Shown here: piece after piece, positions 1 through 5,186 of the stretch
How positions within the stretch are numbered: position 1 is the first letter of the stretch
Layout: each line of letters opens with the position of its first letter
NCBI GenBank assembly: GCA_964425005.1
Contig: CAYRKT010000040.1
Location: forward strand, 1-13,932
Reading direction: 5' to 3'
Origin: CAYRKT01 sp964425005
GTDB lineage: Bacteria > Synergistota > Synergistia > CAYRKT01
DNA length: 13,932 bases
Notes under the pieces: generated by a model
What the model was told of the DNA's origin: nothing
What the model saw: the letters and a program-made list of their open reading frames with translations, nothing else
The model's database searches: none
Made by a program: the position numbers and the translations under genes

Positions 1-582
1 GGGGTGGACGTGCTGGCCTTCACCGGGCACAAGGGGCTTTTAGGCCCCCAGGGGGTCGGGGGTATGGCCCTAAGCCCGAGGGCCGCCGAGGAGATGAGGC
101 CCACCATCTGCGGCGGCACCGGCAGCAGGTCCGAGTCGGAGGAGCAGCCCGACTTCATGCCCGACAAGCTGGAGGCCGGGACGCCCAACGCGGTGGGGCT
201 GGCCGGGCTTCTAGCGGGGATAGAGCACCTGAAGCTCATGGGCATATCCCGGGTGAGGGAACACGAGAAGAGGCTTTATGCGCTCTTCCTCGAGAGGGCC
301 CGCTCGGTGAAGGGGCTCAGGCTGCACGGCCTCGCCGACCCGGAGCTGTGCGTGGGGGTGGTCTCCCTGAGCCTGGAGGGGATCGATCCCGGGGAGCTGG
401 AGCTCAGGCTCCAGGAGGAGTTCGGCATCCACACCAGGTCGGGGCTCCACTGCGCGCCTCTGGCCCACAGGACCATCGGGACCTTCCCCAGGGGTACCCT
501 GAGGGTGAGCTTCGGCCCCTTCAACGGGGAGGAGGACATAGACGTCCTGGTGGAGGCCCTCTCGTGGATATCCAGGGGGTGA
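1..582 (+). CDS. Class V aminotransferase, cysteine desulfurase-like (3' part only)
   Basis: C-terminal 193 residues of a PLP-dependent class V aminotransferase of the NifS/SufS type; the frame is open to the left edge, so about half the protein is missing. The motif TGHKGLLGP, with Lys at codon 11 (bases 31-33), is the PLP-binding lysine. The motif RSGLHCAPLAH places the catalytic Cys at codon 151 (bases 451-453), the SufS-like arrangement that abstracts sulfur or selenium from cysteine or selenocysteine. The stop at 580-582 lies 4 bases before the selD start, and the selD ribosome binding site sits in this gene's last codons, so the two are translationally coupled. Relatives of this kind (the EF2568-type subfamily) are known to sit beside selD, so I infer a role in mobilising selenium for SelD, though general sulfur mobilisation cannot be excluded. 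Confidence 0.88.
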   Translation, partial: GVDVLAFTGHKGLLGPQGVGGMALSPRAAEEMRPTICGGTGSRSESEEQPDFMPDKLEAGTPNAVGLAGLLAGIEHLKLMGISRVREHEKRLYALFLERARSVKGLRLHGLADPELCVGVVSLSLEGIDPGELELRLQEEFGIHTRSGLHCAPLAHRTIGTFPRGTLRVSFGPFNGEEDIDVLVEALSWISRG

Positions 583-586
583 GATC

Positions 587-1633
587 TTGAGGGGCAGGGA
601 GCTTAAGCTCACCTCCATGGCCTGCACCTCCGGCTGAGCCGCCAAGCTGGGTCCGGCGGACCTGGCCAGGGCGCTTAAGGTGTTGAGCCCCAGGGCCCAC
701 CCGGACCTGCTGGTGGGCTTCGAGGGGATGGACGACTGCGCCGTCTTCAGGCTCTCGGAGGATCTGGCCCTCGTCCAGACGGTGGACTTCTTCACCCCCA
801 TAGTGGACGACCCCTACGACTTCGGCCAGATAGCCGCCTGCAACGCCCTGAGCGACGTCTACGCCATGGGGGCCAGGCCCATCCTGGCGCTCAACGTGGT
901 GGCCTTCCCCGAGGAGCTGGTGGAGGAGGTCCTCCCAGAGGTGATGAGGGGAAGCCTCGACAAGCTCTCGGAGGCGGGGGTTCTCCTCTGCGGGGGGCAC
1001 ACCATAAGGACCAGGGAGCCCATATACGGGCTGTGCGTGGCCGGCACCGTCCACCCCGACAGGGTCATCAGGAACGCTGGGGCCAGGCCCGGAGATCTCC
1101 TCCTGCTCACCAAGCCCCTGGGGACAGGGGTTATAGCCACCGCCGTCAAGGCCGAGCTGGCCGAGGAGGCCCACGCTGAAGCGGCCATCGCCAGCATGAA
1201 GAGGCTCAACAGGAGGGCCTCGGAGCTGGCGGCCGAGGTGGGGGTGAGCGCCATGACGGACGTGACGGGCTTCGGTCTCCTGGGGCACCTCTTCGAGATG
1301 GCCCTGGGATCGGGGGTGAGGGCCAGGGTGAGGGCCTCGGACGTGCCCCTGCTGCCCGGGGCGCTGGAGTACGCGGGGATGGGGCTCATGCCGGAGGGGC
1401 TCCACGCCAACAGGAGGCACCTCTCCGGCAAGTTCCACGCCGGGGGCGAGGTGGACGAGCTCGTCCTGGACCTGCTCTTCGACCCCCAGACCTCGGGGGG
1501 GCTCTTGATGGCCGCGCCCCCCGAGAGGGCCGAGGAGATCCGGGGGCGGCTATTGACAGAGGGGGAGGAGGCCTACATAATAGGGCTTGTGCTCGAAGCC
1601 GACGGGGAGGGTCCGGCGATCGAGGTGCTCTGA
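587..1633 (+). CDS. selD: Selenide, water dikinase SelD, selenocysteine-containing (TGA at 635-637)
   Basis: Makes selenophosphate from selenide and ATP, the selenium donor for selenocysteyl-tRNA. Starting at TTG 587, with AGGGGGTGA at 574-582 as ribosome binding site, the frame gives 348 residues if the in-frame TGA at 635-637 is read as selenocysteine. The local peptide is CTSG-U-AAKLGP: Sec falls at residue 17 and Lys at residue 20, the same numbers as catalytic Cys17 and Lys20 of E. coli SelD. Beyond it the protein is a standard SelD: VGFEGMDDCAVF, VDFFTPIVDDPYDFG, GGHTI, LTKPLGTGV, MTDVTGFGLLGH and DPQTSGGLL. A start at GTG 680 would delete the glycine-rich loop and both catalytic residues, so I reject it. 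A hairpin fitting a bacterial SECIS follows the TGA. The residue and position make Sec decoding far more likely than a frame-breaking mutation, but it is not proven. Confidence 0.92.
641..666 (+). promoter_or_regulatory. Candidate bacterial SECIS hairpin for selD
   Basis: Three bases after the in-frame TGA (635-637) the sequence can fold as GCCA (641-644) with TGGC (663-666), a 5-base bulge AGCTG, then a perfect 5-bp helix GGTCC (650-654)/GGACC (658-662) closed by the loop GGC (655-657). The G-containing loop lies 18-20 bases beyond the TGA, within the distance known for SelB-binding elements. An alternative pairing CCGCC (639-643)/GGCGG (654-658) would compete. The fold was judged by eye without energy calculation. 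Confidence 0.6.
1553..1581 (+). promoter_or_regulatory. Promoter for rpsT inside selD
   Basis: A perfect -35 box TTGACA (1553-1558), a 17-base spacer and the -10 box CATAAT (1576-1581, 5 of 6 matches) lie within the last 30 codons of selD. Transcription would start near 1588, giving rpsT a leader of about 90 bases. It is the best sigma-70 match in the window and lets the ribosomal protein gene be expressed independently of the selenium genes upstream. Confidence 0.75.
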
Positions 1634-1635
1634 TC

Positions 1636-1654
1636 TCGAACGCCATGGGTTCGA
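1636..1654 (+). promoter_or_regulatory. Small hairpin in the rpsT leader
   Basis: TCGAAC (1636-1641) pairs with GTTCGA (1649-1654) around a 7-base loop, starting just after the selD stop and ending 24 bases before the rpsT start. It may be part of an S20 autoregulatory leader or simply a short spacer structure; sequence alone does not decide. Confidence 0.35.
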
Positions 1655-1678
1655 AGGACGGGAGGAGGAGGTGAAACT

Positions 1679-1948
1679 TTGGCCAACACCAAGTCTGCCA
1701 TCCGCAGGATCAGGATAGAGCGGAGGAACCGGACCTACAACAGGTTCTGGAAGACGCGCGTGAAGAACGCCGTCAAGAGGGCGCTCAGGGCCGTCGAGGG
1801 GGGAGATCCCGCGCAGGTCAGGGAGGCCTTCGACCTGGCCCAGTCGCTGATAGACAAGGCCGCCTCCAAGGGCGTTATCCACAAGAACAGCGCCGCCAGG
1901 AAGAAGGCTCGCCTCTTCGCCAGGGTGAGGGCGCTCCTTGGGGCTTAG
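1679..1948 (+). CDS. rpsT: 30S ribosomal protein S20
   Basis: An 89-residue basic protein beginning MANTKSAIRRIRIERRNR, with the family-typical NTKSA..R start, the central AVKRALRAVEG segment and the C-terminal HKNSAARKKARLFARV segment. S20 is a primary 16S rRNA-binding protein of the small subunit. The length equals that of other S20 proteins (86-89). The start is TTG at 1679-1681, preceded by GGAGGAGGAGGTGA; no ATG lies in a suitable place and the second residue (Ala) matches the family. E. coli rpsT also begins with UUG, where it takes part in autogenous translational control, so the same may hold here. The gene has its own promoter inside selD and converges on the cold-shock gene. Confidence 0.96.
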   Translation: MANTKSAIRRIRIERRNRTYNRFWKTRVKNAVKRALRAVEGGDPAQVREAFDLAQSLIDKAASKGVIHKNSAARKKARLFARVRALLGA

Positions 1949-1962
1949 GCCCAAGGCCTAAG
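1944..1962 (+). repeat. Inverted repeat across the rpsT stop codon
   Basis: CTTAGGCC (1944-1951) and GGCCTAAG (1955-1962) form an 8-bp stem with a 3-base loop covering the TAG stop at 1946-1948. An overlapping alternative pairs CCTTGGG (1937-1943) with CCCAAGG (1950-1956). No T-tract follows, so it is probably a 3'-end stabilising or pausing structure rather than a classical terminator. Confidence 0.4.
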
Positions 1963-1989
1963 AGGGAAAGGCTAAACGGCCTGAAAGGG

Positions 1990-2026
1990 AAAAAGCTTTG
2001 GGGGACGCTCTCGCGTCCCCCAAAGC
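1990..2026 (-). terminator. Strong intrinsic terminator of csp, also a possible end for rpsT
   Basis: A perfect 14-bp stem, 1995-2008 with 2013-2026, has a TCTC loop (as read on the plus strand). On the minus strand it is followed by TTTTTCCCTTT (from 1994 downward), which makes it a textbook Rho-independent terminator for the cold-shock gene ending at 2051. On the plus strand no T-run follows, so for rpsT it would act only weakly. Confidence 0.88.
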
Positions 2027-2050
2027 CTCATCGCCGGTCTTTAACCCCTC

Positions 2051-2251
2051 TTAGCCTATCTTCCTGACGTTGGAAGCCTGAGGACCCTTCTTGCCCTGGA
2101 CCACCTCGTAGGTGACCTTGTCGCCCTCCTCCAGGGTCTTGAAGCCGTCCATGTTTATGGCGGAGAAATGGACGAACACGTCCTTGCCGTCCTCGCCGGT
2201 GATGAACCCATAGCCCTTCTGCGAGCTGAACCACTTCACGGTGCCCTTCAT
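2051..2251 (-). CDS. Cold-shock protein, CspA family
   Basis: A 66-residue single cold-shock domain protein with RNP1 KGYGFI (residues 12-17) and RNP2 VFVHF (25-29), the aromatic nucleic-acid-binding residues Trp7, Phe8, Tyr14, Phe16, Phe26 and Phe29, and the usual C-terminal GPQASNVRKI. It binds single-stranded RNA or DNA and acts as an RNA chaperone in the cytoplasm. The length is normal for the family. The ATG at 2251-2249 is preceded on the minus strand by AGGAGGAAAGCAAG, an excellent ribosome binding site. A matching promoter lies upstream and a strong terminator downstream, so it is a single-gene transcript with about 55 bases of leader. Several paralogues are usual in a genome, so I give no letter suffix. 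Confidence 0.96.
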   Translation of the reverse strand: MKGTVKWFSSQKGYGFITGEDGKDVFVHFSAINMDGFKTLEEGDKVTYEVVQGKKGPQASNVRKIG

Positions 2252-2283
2252 CTTGCTTTCCTCCTAAAACCTCCGGAAACTTC

Positions 2284-2304
2284 GAAAGACGGCGCCTGTC
2301 TTTC
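2284..2304 (-). promoter_or_regulatory. Hairpin at the 5' end of csp mRNA
   Basis: On the transcript GAAAGAC (2304-2298) pairs with GTCTTTC (2290-2284) around a 7-base loop that contains GGCGCC. With the predicted start near 2306 this stem would sit at the extreme 5' end of the mRNA, a position known to protect messages and to take part in temperature control in cspA leaders. Confidence 0.5.
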
Positions 2305-2312
2305 TGGGGGAT

Positions 2313-2341
2313 ATGGTAGCACCCCCTACCCTAAAAGTCAA
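2313..2341 (-). promoter_or_regulatory. Promoter of the cold-shock gene
   Basis: Minus-strand -35 TTGACT (2341-2336, 5 of 6), a spacer of exactly 17 bases, and -10 TACCAT (2318-2313, 4 of 6). Predicted start near 2306, about 55 bases before the ATG. Confidence 0.65.
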
Positions 2342-2349
2342 AGGGCAGA

Positions 2350-2355
2350 TATAAT
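2350..2355 (+). promoter_or_regulatory. -10 box for the membrane protein / SORL gene pair
   Basis: A perfect TATAAT lies in an AT-rich stretch, but the position 17 bases upstream (TACCCT) does not resemble TTGACA. The promoter overlaps the csp promoter on the other strand and may need an activator or another sigma factor. Transcription would start near 2362. Confidence 0.45.
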
Positions 2356-2399
2356 AGTCAGAAATTTACAGAAGTTTAACCGCCCCTGATCAGATCCCC

Positions 2400-2621
2400 A
2401 TGTGGGAGGTGGTGGCCTTGGGCGCGGAGGAGCTCTTCCTGGTCTCGGGCAGGCTGGCCCTGGTCTCCATGCTGGTATCGGTGGCCGTGGTCTCGGCCAG
2501 GCCCCTCCTGGCCCCCCGCCTCGGGGCCAGGAGGGTCTTGAAGGTCCACCAGGTGACCGGTTCGATCGCTTTGCTCTGCGCCCTGGTCCACGCCGCTATA
2601 TATTACCTTTACCTGAGGTGA
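2400..2621 (+). CDS. Small two-helix membrane protein with H-x13-H, possible haem-b helix
   Basis: A 73-residue protein with two predicted membrane helices (about residues 17-37 and 51-72) and a short basic loop (PRLGARR) between them. The second helix has His50 and His64 separated by 13 residues, in the pattern H..TG..ALL...VH..IYYL. This resembles the haem-ligating helices of ferric reductase-like and NOX-type membrane domains, where H-x13-H binds two stacked haems. Here there is only one such helix, so a haem site would need dimerisation or a partner; this is inference. The start is uncertain: ATG 2400 has no ribosome binding site, whereas TTG 2418 is preceded by GGGAGGTGG and would give 67 residues with both helices intact. 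The next gene starts 12 bases after the stop, so the two are co-transcribed and likely act together in electron transfer to the periplasm. Confidence 0.7.
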   Translation: MWEVVALGAEELFLVSGRLALVSMLVSVAVVSARPLLAPRLGARRVLKVHQVTGSIALLCALVHAAIYYLYLR

Positions 2622-2633
2622 GGAGGTGGAAGG

Positions 2634-2969
2634 ATGAGAAGGCTGGTCCTGTCCCTGGTAGTCCTGGCGGTGGCGGCCTCGGCGGCTTCGGCGCACCCCC
2701 CCTCCTCCGTGGAGGCGAAGGTGGAGGGAGAGGCGCTGAAGCTGGCCGTGAGGCACCCGGTCGGCGACCCCAAGGACCACTACGTGAGCTCGGTTAGGGT
2801 CCTCCTGGGGGACAAGGTGCTCTTCGAGGGCACCTTCAAGGAGCAGTCCTCCAGAGAAGCCCAGGAGATCCTCGTGCCCCTGAAGGAGGTAAGCAGGCCC
2901 GCTAAGCTCACCGTGGAGGCCAACTGCAACAAGTGGGGCTCCCTCAAGAGGGAGATAGAGCTGCAGTGA
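2634..2969 (+). CDS. Secreted superoxide reductase-like (SORL / desulfoferrodoxin-fold) protein
   Basis: A 111-residue protein: signal peptide about 1-20 with AASA cleavage motif, then a mature domain starting HPPSSVEA. GAGGAGGTG precedes the ATG. It resembles the superoxide reductase domain: HP at 41-42, HY at 49-50 and CNKWG at 98-102, compared with HP....HY and CN.HG in the known iron site. The spacing His21 to His41 (20 residues) equals that of the first two iron ligands in superoxide reductases. The final His ligand, three residues after Cys, is Trp101 here, so the site has three His and one Cys. The mature protein would begin with His21, whose amino group could also bind metal. Function is unproven: superoxide detoxification, electron transfer or metal handling are possible. 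A paralogue lies at 3031-3378 on the opposite strand. Family assignment by eye only. Confidence 0.72.
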   Translation: MRRLVLSLVVLAVAASAASAHPPSSVEAKVEGEALKLAVRHPVGDPKDHYVSSVRVLLGDKVLFEGTFKEQSSREAQEILVPLKEVSRPAKLTVEANCNKWGSLKREIELQ

Positions 2970-2983
2970 GGGCTAAAAAGGGA

Positions 2984-3013
2984 GGCGGGGAAGGGGATGA
3001 CCCCTTCCCCGCC
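2984..3013 (-). terminator. Terminator between the two convergent SORL-like genes
   Basis: GGCGGGGAAGGGG (2984-2996) and CCCCTTCCCCGCC (3001-3013) form a perfect 13-bp stem with a 4-base loop. On the minus strand TCCC then TTTTT (2979-2975) follows, so it terminates the minus-strand gene ending at 3031. It may also slow or stop the plus-strand transcript ending at 2969, though no T-run follows on that side. Confidence 0.78.
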
Positions 3014-3030
3014 CCGCAAGCGGAGGAGGA

Positions 3031-3378
3031 CTACTTTACCTCCACGTCCTTCTCCAGCTTGCCCTCCTTGCTGCACTCGGCGACGACCTTGAGGACCACG
3101 GGCTTGGCCAGCGGCTCGTTCAGGGCCAGCTCGAACTCCTGGGCCTCCTTCGTGGACTGCTTGTCGAAGGTCATCTCGCCCAGGACCTTGTCGCCCGCCA
3201 TGACCTTGACGGCCTTGACGAAGTGATCGGCGGCGCCGCCGTTGTCGTGGGCCACGGCCACCTTGAGGACCTTGCCGTCCTCCGAGAGGGCCACGGTCAC
3301 GTCGGCGGGCGCATGGGCCATCGCCACAGCGGGAACCAGCACCGCCAGAGCCACGAAAGCAGCCGCAAACCTCCTCAT
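3031..3378 (-). CDS. Secreted SORL-like protein, paralogue of the convergent neighbour
   Basis: A 115-residue protein from ATG 3378-3376. A GTG three codons earlier is open, but it forms part of the ribosome binding site AGGGGGTG, so ATG is preferred. Signal peptide about 1-21 ending AMA, with the mature protein starting HAPADVTV. It aligns along its whole length with the protein at 2634-2969: LKVAVAH, DHFVKAVKVMAGDKVL, KQSTKEAQEF and an AEC motif. His22, His44, His52 and Cys102 match His21, His41, His49 and Cys98 of the paralogue. The residue three after Cys is Glu105, so the fourth histidine of a true superoxide reductase site is absent here too. It has its own promoter and terminator, unlike its operon-borne sister. 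A periplasmic metal or redox role is inferred; a CopC-like copper role through the N-terminal His is an alternative. Confidence 0.72.
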   Translation of the reverse strand: MRRFAAAFVALAVLVPAVAMAHAPADVTVALSEDGKVLKVAVAHDNGGAADHFVKAVKVMAGDKVLGEMTFDKQSTKEAQEFELALNEPLAKPVVLKVVAECSKEGKLEKDVEVK

Positions 3379-3456
3379 GCGAAACACCCCCTACCACTTA
3401 CCCCCCTCCCACGGGGGGACATTTGTGAGGCTTTTAACGGCCTCAACCGGCCTCAG

Positions 3457-3485
3457 ATTTTACTTCGACGCCGTCAAACGGGCAA
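3457..3485 (-). promoter_or_regulatory. Promoter of the minus-strand SORL-like gene
   Basis: Minus-strand -35 TTGCCC (3485-3480, 4 of 6), a 17-base spacer and -10 TAAAAT (3462-3457, 5 of 6). Start predicted near 3450, leaving about 70 bases of leader. The leader carries CGGCCTCA twice, 10 bases apart (plus-strand 3439-3446 and 3449-3456), and a small GAGGC/GCCTC stem. Confidence 0.55.
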
Positions 3486-3490
3486 GAGGG

Positions 3491-3513
3491 TCAAATGTTT
3501 GTCAACTATTTGA
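3491..3513. promoter_or_regulatory. Operator-like dyad upstream of the SORL-like gene promoter
   Basis: TCAAAT (3491-3496) and ATTTGA (3508-3513) form a 23-bp dyad, with GTT/AAC nested inside (3497-3499/3504-3506, offset by half a base). It lies just upstream of the -35 box at 3480-3485 and in an AT-rich island, a usual place for an activator site. It does not match the Fur, PerR, FNR or CRP consensus as I know them. Confidence 0.4.
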
Positions 3514-3527
3514 AAATTATGGGTCTT

Positions 3528-5120
3528 TTAAAAGGGGCTCGCCATGCCGTCGGCCCTGGGGTCGGTGGCCCCCAGGAGCGTCCCCTCCTCCGTCCTCCAG
3601 ATCATCTGCCCCCTGCCGAAGGGGGATGGGTCCTCCTGGACCTCCAGCCTGTGTCCCAGCTCCTCCAGGGCCCTCCTGAGCCCCTCGGGGAAGGAGGGCT
3701 CGACGCGAAGCTTAAGCCCCCCTGCCCACTGCCAGCGAGGGGCGCTGACGGCGTCCTGGGGGTTCATCCCCAGGTCCAGGACGTGGGAGATCACCTGCAG
3801 GTGCCCCTGGGGCTGCATGTAGGCCCCCATGACACCGAAGGGGCCTATGGGCTTACCCCCTCTGGTCAGGAAGCCGGGCATGAGGGTGTGGTAGGGCCTC
3901 TTCCTGGGGGCTAGGGAGGAGGGGTCCTTCGGGTCGAGGCTGAAGCCGAAACCCCTGTTGTGGAGGGCTATCCCGGTCCCGGGGACCAGAAGGCCGCTTC
4001 CGAAGCCGGTGTAGTTGCTCTGGACGAGGGAGACCATCGTCCTTCCGTCGGCGGAGGCCAGGTAAACGGTGCCGAAGTCGGACAGGCGAGAGACCCTGAC
4101 GTCCGAGGCCCTGCTCCCCAGCTCGGCCCGAAGCCTCCCGATGCGCCCCTCCTCCAGCAGCTCCTCCACCCCGGAGGGGAGGAAGCGGGGGTCGCCCACG
4201 AAGCCTACGGCCTCGCGGAAGGAGAGCTTTAAGGCCTCTATCCTCCTGTGGTGGGAGAGGGGATCGTCCCCGAGGTCGAAGCCCTCGAGGACAGACAACG
4301 CCAGCAGGGCCACCACCCCCTGGCAGTTGGGGGGAAGCTCGTGGACCTCAAAGCCCCTGTAGGGGACGGAGATGGGCCTCACCTCCTCCGGCTCGAACTC
4401 CTCGAGGTCCTCGAGGGCTATGGGGAGGCCCAGGGAGGACAGGAACGAGACCGTCCTCTCCGCCAGCTCCCCCTCGTACAGGTCCCTGCACCCGCTCTCG
4501 GCCAGGGCCCTGAGGGTCCTGGCGTGGAGGGGTAGGCGAAAGACCTCGCCCGGCCTGGGAGCTCTGCCCTCGGGGAAGAAGACGTCGAAGAAGGCCTTCG
4601 ACCCCTCGACCCGGAGGGAGGCGTAGAGCTCAAAGGCCCTCCCCCAAAGCCTCGACACCACCGGGGAGACGGGGAAGCCCTCCTCGGCCAGGGCCACGGC
4701 CGGCTCGAAGAGGTCGGCGAAGGGAAGACCTCCGAAGCGCCTCCACAGGGCGAACCACCCGGCGGGGGCCCCCGGCACCGTCACGGAGAGGGCACCGTGC
4801 TTTGGGACTGAGCTCAGCCCCCTGGAGGAGAGGAAGTCGGCGGACATCCCCGAAGGGGCCCATCCGGTGGAGTTGAGGCCGAAAAGCTCCCCATCCCTCC
4901 AGACCATGGCCAGCAGGTCTCCCCCTATCCCGCAGCCGGTGGGCTCCACCACCGTGAGGGCTATGGCCGCCGCCAGGGCGGCGTCCACCGCGTTGCCCCC
5001 CCTGGCCATGGTCAAGACCCCGGCCTGGGCGGCCAAAGCGGAGCTGGTCGCCACCATACCCCTCCTGGAGAGGGAGGGAACCCTCCTGGAGGGGAATCTG
5101 CACTCTCCCAGGTCGAACAA
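3528..5120 (-). CDS. Gamma-glutamyltransferase family protein, cytosolic type
   Basis: A 530-residue Ntn-hydrolase of the gamma-glutamyltranspeptidase family, which self-cleaves and then hydrolyses or transfers gamma-glutamyl groups, for example from glutathione or polyglutamate. The N-terminal half has GGNAVDAALAAAIALTVVEPTGCGIGGD in pieces typical of the family. The predicted nucleophile is Thr351 in SDFGTVYLASADG, giving a large chain of 350 and a small chain of 180 residues. QSNYTGFGSG and GMNPQDAVSAPRW follow. The usual GG of the substrate loop reads GVMGAYMQPQGH, as in the YwrD-like branch. There is no signal peptide, so it should be cytosolic, unlike secreted E. coli Ggt. The TTG start at 5120-5118 has GGGGGTGA upstream. 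It is transcribed divergently from murJ; substrate unknown. Confidence 0.88.
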   Translation of the reverse strand: MFDLGECRFPSRRVPSLSRRGMVATSSALAAQAGVLTMARGGNAVDAALAAAIALTVVEPTGCGIGGDLLAMVWRDGELFGLNSTGWAPSGMSADFLSSRGLSSVPKHGALSVTVPGAPAGWFALWRRFGGLPFADLFEPAVALAEEGFPVSPVVSRLWGRAFELYASLRVEGSKAFFDVFFPEGRAPRPGEVFRLPLHARTLRALAESGCRDLYEGELAERTVSFLSSLGLPIALEDLEEFEPEEVRPISVPYRGFEVHELPPNCQGVVALLALSVLEGFDLGDDPLSHHRRIEALKLSFREAVGFVGDPRFLPSGVEELLEEGRIGRLRAELGSRASDVRVSRLSDFGTVYLASADGRTMVSLVQSNYTGFGSGLLVPGTGIALHNRGFGFSLDPKDPSSLAPRKRPYHTLMPGFLTRGGKPIGPFGVMGAYMQPQGHLQVISHVLDLGMNPQDAVSAPRWQWAGGLKLRVEPSFPEGLRRALEELGHRLEVQEDPSPFGRGQMIWRTEEGTLLGATDPRADGMASPF

Positions 5121-5147
5121 ACCCCATCACCCCCTTGAGGATGGCGC

Positions 5148-5176
5148 GTGCCAGGATGAACCCCAGCGCATATAAT
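5148..5176 (+). promoter_or_regulatory. Promoter of the murJ operon
   Basis: -35 GTGCCA (5148-5153, 4 of 6), a 17-base spacer and a perfect -10 TATAAT (5171-5176). Transcription would begin near 5183, only about 4 bases before the first murJ ATG. The box reads TATTAT on the minus strand (5177-5172) and could also serve the divergent gamma-glutamyltransferase gene, but with a poor -35. Confidence 0.6.
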
Positions 5177-5186
5177 ACTCCTTGCT

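Noticed and set aside
521..1438. Minus-strand open frame of 305 codons opposite selD
   Set aside because: Composition of a GC-rich shadow; the plus-strand protein is unmistakably SelD.
680..1633. selD starting at GTG 680
   Set aside because: It has no good ribosome binding site and would remove the glycine-rich loop with catalytic residue 17 and Lys20; the frame continues upstream through a TGA at the Cys position.
2400..2969. The membrane protein and SORL-like protein as one fused protein, since both are in the same frame with only TGA 2619-2621 between
   Set aside because: A strong ribosome binding site and ATG follow the stop, the second protein starts with a signal peptide, and no conserved Cys position or SECIS-like hairpin supports recoding.
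3423..3520. A Fur, PerR, FNR or CRP site before the minus-strand SORL-like gene
   Set aside because: The dyad does not match these consensus sequences; kept only as an unassigned operator-like element.
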